A stretch of DNA of 46,381 nt from Bacteroides sp. GTDB lineage: Bacteria > Bacteroidota > Bacteroidia > Bacteroidales > Bacteroidaceae. Of the stretch, positions 42,822 through 46,381 are shown one piece after another. The stretch is taken from positions 1 to 46,381 of the forward strand of contig DXLM01000016.1 of assembly GCA_019414725.1 (NCBI GenBank). Direction: 5' to 3'. Below the pieces are notes generated by a model. That model saw only the letters and a list, made by a program, of their open reading frames with translations. It did no database searches and was not told where the DNA came from. Positions within the stretch are counted from its first letter, which is position 1; every line of letters begins with the position of its first letter. The position numbers were made by a program, and so were the translations under genes.

Positions 42822-44117
42822 ATGAAAATAGCAGAGATTAAAGGAAGAGAGATTTTGGATTCACGTGGTAACCCCACTGTGGAAGTGGATGTGATATTGG
42901 AATCAGGGATTATGGGCCGTGCCTCTGTCCCATCGGGTGCGTCAACCGGTGAACATGAGGCATTGGAGCTACGTGACGGTGACAAGACCCGTTACGGGGG
43001 CAAAGGCGTATTAAAAGCTGTAGAAAATATAAATACCCTTATCGCTCCGGCATTGAAAGGAATGGACTCTATGGACCAACGTGGCATTGACAAAGCCATG
43101 CTTGATCTGGATGGAACCCCAACTAAATCAAAACTGGGCGCAAATGCTATTTTGGGCGTATCCCTGGCTGTGGCAAAAGCTGCCGCCAACTATCTGGATA
43201 TCCCTCTTTACAGATACATCGGCGGAACAAATACCTATGTCATGCCCGTCCCGATGATGAACATCATTAACGGAGGCTCGCATAGCGACGCTCCTATCGC
43301 TTTTCAAGAATTCATGATTCGTCCTGTCGGCGCAAAGACATTCCGTGAGGCCTTACGGATGGGCGCAGAAGTATTCCATGCTTTGAAAGAGGTGCTGAAA
43401 AAACGCGGACTAAGCACAGCCGTAGGAGATGAAGGCGGTTTTGCCCCTGCACTGGATGGCACCGAAGATGCTTTGAATTGTATCCTTGCCGCTATTGAAG
43501 CTGCCGGATATGAACCGTTCAAACATATCACCATCGGTCTGGATTGTGCTTCTTCCGAATTTTATCATGACGGCATCTATGACTATACCAAGTTTGAAGG
43601 CCCCAAAGGGGAAAAGCGCAGTGCCGCCGAACAGGTTGCCTATCTGGAAAAATTGAGTTGGGACTACCCCATTGATTCGATAGAGGATGGTATGGCAGAA
43701 AACGACTGGGAAGGATGGCGCATGCTGACCGAGCGTCTGGGCAACCGTTGCCAGCTGGTAGGTGATGACTTGTTCGTTACCAATGTGAAGTTCCTGGAAA
43801 AAGGAATCAGTGAAGGTTGTGCAAACTCTATCCTGGTAAAAGTAAACCAGATCGGTTCGCTGACTGAAACTCTGGATGCTATCGAAATGGCCCAACGTAA
43901 CGGCTACACCACTGTGACCAGCCACCGCTCCGGTGAAACGGAAGATGCTACCATTGCAGATATCGCAGTAGCCACCAATAGCGGACAGATTAAAACCGGT
44001 TCACTGAGCCGTAGCGACCGTATGGCAAAATACAACCAGTTGCTCCGCATTGAAGAAGAATTGGGTAACCGTGCCGTATATGGATATAAAAAAATAGCAC
44101 GCAATTTTAAAGCGTAA
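42822..44117 (+). CDS. eno: Enolase
   Basis: A 431-residue enolase converting 2-phosphoglycerate to phosphoenolpyruvate. Full-length motifs are present: MKIAEIKGREILDSRGNPTV, PSGASTGEHEALELRDGD, GGSHSDAPIAFQEFM, DEGGFAPAL, the Mg ligands in SIEDGMAENDW and VGDDLFV, LVKVNQIGSLTET and SHRSGETEDATIADIAV. A housekeeping gene, divergent from the GH95 gene and followed by a hairpin terminator. It also supplies phosphoenolpyruvate, the usual donor for pyruvyl transfer. Confidence 0.98.
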   Translation: MKIAEIKGREILDSRGNPTVEVDVILESGIMGRASVPSGASTGEHEALELRDGDKTRYGGKGVLKAVENINTLIAPALKGMDSMDQRGIDKAMLDLDGTPTKSKLGANAILGVSLAVAKAAANYLDIPLYRYIGGTNTYVMPVPMMNIINGGSHSDAPIAFQEFMIRPVGAKTFREALRMGAEVFHALKEVLKKRGLSTAVGDEGGFAPALDGTEDALNCILAAIEAAGYEPFKHITIGLDCASSEFYHDGIYDYTKFEGPKGEKRSAAEQVAYLEKLSWDYPIDSIEDGMAENDWEGWRMLTERLGNRCQLVGDDLFVTNVKFLEKGISEGCANSILVKVNQIGSLTETLDAIEMAQRNGYTTVTSHRSGETEDATIADIAVATNSGQIKTGSLSRSDRMAKYNQLLRIEEELGNRAVYGYKKIARNFKA

Positions 44118-44150
44118 GCGGTTTATATCCCCAATTCCATAAATGAAGAC

Positions 44151-44195
44151 TGCCTCAAGAGGGATCGTGACGATTCCGGCTTGAGGCATTACTTT
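44151..44195 (+). terminator. Terminator between enolase and the convergent ATPase gene
   Basis: TGCCTCAAG (44151-44159) pairs perfectly with CTTGAGGCA (44180-44188). An inner GATCGT/ACGATT pairing extends the stem, and TTACTTTT follows. It is the likely end of the enolase transcript. Confidence 0.75.
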
Positions 44196-44212
44196 TGCAC
44201 TATTATTTAATC

Positions 44213-45793
44213 TCAACTGGGCCACAACGTTTTTTCCTCCCATTCCTCCACCGTCATGGTTTCCGATGAAAAACTGACACCAATAGCCGTGACTTTGCGC
44301 GTGTCTGTCTGATAAGGTGTAGCATATCCTTTGTCCTCTATCTGCTGCAAGGCTTCAGCAGCCGTACCATCCAGTTTAAACTCAAATATATATACATAAT
44401 CCTTTGTCTCCAATACACAGTCCACTCTTCCTCTTGACTGAGTTTTCTCCACATGCAACAGGCAATATACCCCAAGCAAACGGAGAATCAGATAGAAAGT
44501 ATATTGAAAATGTTTTTCTGTCGCTTCAACCGTCTTTATCGAGCCATGAGAATCATAAGGTATATCCGCAAGGAAAGAAGTTAAAGCTGAACAAAAAGCC
44601 GTAGTTTCCCCTTCCTCAAGTAAAATGACGGCATCTACAATCCAGTTGGAAACTTCAAACTCTTGGGGTTTGAAATAATTGGCTGCCACCATGGTCAGAA
44701 ATCCCTTTTTCACCTCATTATTTGGAAAGTCCAACAGGTAACGGTTTCTCCGGGAGTCGTATTCCTTGATCGTCAGATAGCCGCTTTGATAAATCATAGG
44801 CAGCGGTTTTTCCACATCGGCCTTATAATCGACAAACATCGAAGGATCATAGTAACGCCCAGTCAATTCATCCATCTGCTCGTGGTTATGCCGCAGAAGT
44901 TTGATCAAATAAGTAGGAGTACCTGATGCAAACCAATAGTCGCGGATATCGTTCATATCAAAAGCATTGAGCAGGCTGAAAGGATTATAGACACCAAGCA
45001 AGCCGCTGCCAAAATGATAGCCATCGTATTGCATTTTGAGTACGTCTTTCATTTCCTCCACTGTATAATTGAACTTTTCAGCCAAATTTGCAATAGGTTC
45101 TGCAAAATAATGTTCCAATTCCACCTGAGTCACACCACACAATGCTTCATAATGATTATCCATACTTATATCTTTAGGCTGGTTGAACCCGCTGAACACA
45201 CTGACTTGCGAAAATTTTGTCACTCCCGTAAGCAACACAAACCTCAAGTATTCATCAGCCCCTTTGAAGGTGGAATAGAAAGCTTTCAAGATTTCGCGGT
45301 TGGCATCTTCCAGAGGAGTATCCAATGCATCGAGAATAGGCTTGTCATATTCATCTACCAGCACCACGGCACGACGCCCCGTTTGCTGATAGGCTAGAGA
45401 AAGTATTTGTTCGAACCGCTTCCCCATAGGAACCTCACGGGGAGTTTCTCCGTAGATTTTCTCCCAGTTGGCAAGATAATATTCTATGGTAGCTTCCAAG
45501 TTTCCTTTTTCCGTAAAGTTAACACCGTTGAAATCTATCTTGAACACAGGATACTGATGCCAGTCTTTCTCCAACTTCGCTATCATCAAGCCGTCAAAAA
45601 GTTCCTTGCGCCCCTTGAAATAGGCATCCAACGTGCTTACCAACAAGCTCTTCCCAAAACGACGGGGACGGCTAAGAAAACAAGTTTTGGTCGTCGTTAC
45701 CAAACGATAAACCAAATCGGTCTTATCCACATAGACCCAATTACCTTCTATTATTTGATCAAAACTCTGTATGCCAATGGGATATTTCATCAT
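44213..45793 (-). CDS. AAA-ATPase-like / PD-(D/E)XK nuclease family protein
   Basis: A 526-residue cytoplasmic protein of a family with many copies in Bacteroides. The N-terminal AAA-ATPase-like domain (about 5-215) starts PIGIQSFDQIIEGNWVYVDK, with the modified P-loop FLSRPRRFGKSLLVSTLDAY and Walker B-like AVVLVDEYDKPIL. The C-terminal PD-(D/E)XK-type domain holds GRVDCVLETKDYVYIFEFKL, with Asp and Glu-x-Lys in place. Function is not established; roles in defence or recombination have been suggested for relatives. Start may be either of two adjacent ATGs. A perfect 16-bp palindrome 18 bp upstream suggests specific regulation. Confidence 0.85.
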   Translation of the reverse strand: MMKYPIGIQSFDQIIEGNWVYVDKTDLVYRLVTTTKTCFLSRPRRFGKSLLVSTLDAYFKGRKELFDGLMIAKLEKDWHQYPVFKIDFNGVNFTEKGNLEATIEYYLANWEKIYGETPREVPMGKRFEQILSLAYQQTGRRAVVLVDEYDKPILDALDTPLEDANREILKAFYSTFKGADEYLRFVLLTGVTKFSQVSVFSGFNQPKDISMDNHYEALCGVTQVELEHYFAEPIANLAEKFNYTVEEMKDVLKMQYDGYHFGSGLLGVYNPFSLLNAFDMNDIRDYWFASGTPTYLIKLLRHNHEQMDELTGRYYDPSMFVDYKADVEKPLPMIYQSGYLTIKEYDSRRNRYLLDFPNNEVKKGFLTMVAANYFKPQEFEVSNWIVDAVILLEEGETTAFCSALTSFLADIPYDSHGSIKTVEATEKHFQYTFYLILRLLGVYCLLHVEKTQSRGRVDCVLETKDYVYIFEFKLDGTAAEALQQIEDKGYATPYQTDTRKVTAIGVSFSSETMTVEEWEEKTLWPS

Positions 45794-45811
45794 TCTCTTT
45801 TTCTTAAATGG

Positions 45812-45853
45812 ATTGTTAATGCGAAGATAACGACTTCTCTTCGCATTAACAAT
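45812..45853 (-). promoter_or_regulatory. 16-bp perfect inverted repeat before the ATPase gene
   Basis: ATTGTTAATGCGAAGA (45812-45827) and TCTTCGCATTAACAAT (45838-45853) are perfect inverted copies around a 10-base spacer. They begin 18 bp before the start codon. The structure could be an operator for a dimeric repressor or, in RNA, a strong hairpin that limits translation. Confidence 0.7.
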
Positions 45854-45950
45854 AAAAGTGGGAAAACAAATTCATTTCAAGTGAATTTTAAAGACAAGTC
45901 CTCCTGAAAAATATTTTCCGTTATTCAGTTCCGCCGATTCTTACAAGGCA

Positions 45951-46004
45951 GGGACAGTGGGGACAGCAGGGACAGCCCCTTTTTTTCTCACACACGTGCG
46001 CGCG
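45951..46004. repeat. GGGACAGnn tandem 9-mers and left arm of a terminal inverted repeat
   Basis: Three tandem 9-mers, GGGACAGTG, GGGACAGCA and GGGACAGCC, start at 45951, 45960 and 45969. From 45969 to 46004 the sequence is the inverted copy of 46344-46381, differing only by a 2-base (AC) length change. The arm is followed directly by the DUF3987-like fragment. Confidence 0.85.
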
Positions 46005-46014
46005 ATACAATAAG

Positions 46015-46343
46015 GTGGAAAATGAGTTTCCCAATGACACCAACGAGGAAGAACAACTCACCGAAGGCTCCGAACCTTATTTCCCCCTGCCTGCCTTTCC
46101 ACAGGATGACATATGGCCGGAGCTGCTAGAGAAAATCATCTCTTACAGTAAAAAAACCAAATAACACAACACACTGCTCCCGGGAGGCCCCCTGCATGCA
46201 GACCTTCGTATACGCACCGAGGTGAAAAAGGCGATGAAAACCTACTACCAGGAAAAGGCGGCCCAAACGGTTCACCAAGCAAGGGGTCCGATGAGTGTGG
46301 ACGGTAGGGGGAACGTATCACAAGAGCTGACCCCGGCTTTATA
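46015..46343 (+). pseudogene. Decayed DUF3987-type fragment between inverted repeats
   Basis: One frame reads VENEFPNDTNEEEQLTEGSE, then PYFPLPAFPQDDIWPELLEK and a stop at 46162-46164. An acidic linker followed by FPL-x-AFP resembles the start of the DUF3987 domain and corresponds in place to the junction in the 792-residue protein at 6531-8909. The same frame continues after the stop with RTEVKKAMKTYYQEKAAQTV to the right repeat. The rest of the domain is missing. Part of a gene beyond the window edge cannot be excluded; the family match is short. Confidence 0.4.
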
Positions 46344-46381
46344 CGCGCGCACGTGTGTGTGAGAAAAAAAGGGGCTGTCCC
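46344..46381. repeat. Right arm of the terminal inverted repeat, cut by the window end
   Basis: The sequence is the reverse complement of 45969-46004 with one extra AC in the alternating AC/GT tract. It reaches the last base of the window at GGGGCTGTCCC, so the full length, and any 9-mer repeats beyond, are not visible. Confidence 0.85.

Noticed and set aside
45868..45888. AAATTCA / TGAATTT small inverted repeat upstream of the ATPase gene
   Set aside because: Seven bases in AT-rich sequence, easily chance; the palindrome at 45812-45853 is the significant one.
46136..46321. 61-codon minus strand frame between the terminal repeats
   Set aside because: Pro/Phe/Ser-rich with no family features; the + strand shows the more convincing domain remnant.

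Overview
The window looks like a chromosomal segment of a gut Bacteroidales bacterium (Bacteroides/Phocaeicola type). The evidence is an UpxY-type capsule antiterminator, Bacteroides-style promoter boxes (TTTG near -33, TAnnTTTG near -7), a 33-residue 'smalltalk' peptide beside an amidase, an HU-like protein, a DUF4248 protein, a BT4734-type VirE-N/DUF3987 protein, and a pectin-degrading glycoside hydrolase cluster with signal peptides and lipoboxes. No tRNA, rRNA, CRISPR array, transposase or integrase was seen.

Region 1 (110-4774, + strand) holds the capsule assembly trio: a WcaJ-like initiating sugar-phosphate transferase, a Wza-like outer-membrane export lipoprotein and a Wzc-like tyrosine autokinase with a Tyr/Gly tail. 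Region 2 (about 4801-9400, mostly - strand) is an accessory island with the amidase/smalltalk pair, an HU-like protein, a divergent DUF4248 gene, a large VirE-N/DUF3987 gene and a small basic ORF.

Region 3 (9435-27012, + strand) is the capsule biosynthesis operon. A promoter and hairpin leader precede UpxY. A nucleotidyltransferase with a broken HEPN partner follows, then flippase, Wzy-like polymerase, acyltransferase, four GT4-type glycosyltransferases, a pyruvyltransferase overlapping an Fe-S FrhB-like protein, a WcaF-like acetyltransferase and a GT2. GDP-mannose dehydratase, GDP-fucose synthase, mannose-1-phosphate guanylyltransferase and a small HAD-like protein come next, and a strong terminator closes the unit. 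The repeat-unit genes from about 10.5 to 22.3 kb are very AT-rich, while the GDP-fucose genes have the composition of the flanks. This fits an exchangeable cassette inside a conserved frame that makes a fucose-containing, probably pyruvylated and acetylated capsule.

Region 4 (27024-42710, - strand) is a set of secreted glycoside hydrolases matching rhamnogalacturonan-II side-chain breakdown. One operon runs GH95, GH105, GH140, GH78-sialidase-like fusion; a second runs GH127, GH141, GH78. Both lead genes share a similar sequence block 45-65 bp upstream of the start, suggesting co-regulation. No SusC/SusD pair or sensor is inside the window. Region 5 (42822-46381) holds enolase, an AAA-ATPase-like/PD-(D/E)XK gene with a perfect palindrome in front of its start, and a decayed DUF3987 fragment between inverted repeats that run off the window edge.

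The observation most worth pursuing is that two separate VirE/DUF3987 loci carry the same arrangement. A repeat rich in short tandem oligomers sits at the start of the DUF3987 domain, and an inverted copy lies at its far end (6499-6553 with 7954-8008; 45951-46004 with 46344-46381). The two repeat sequences are unrelated, so the arrangement rather than the sequence is shared. This could be a recombination or inversion system for the DUF3987 domain, or a mobile hairpin element that targets these genes; the sequence alone does not decide.
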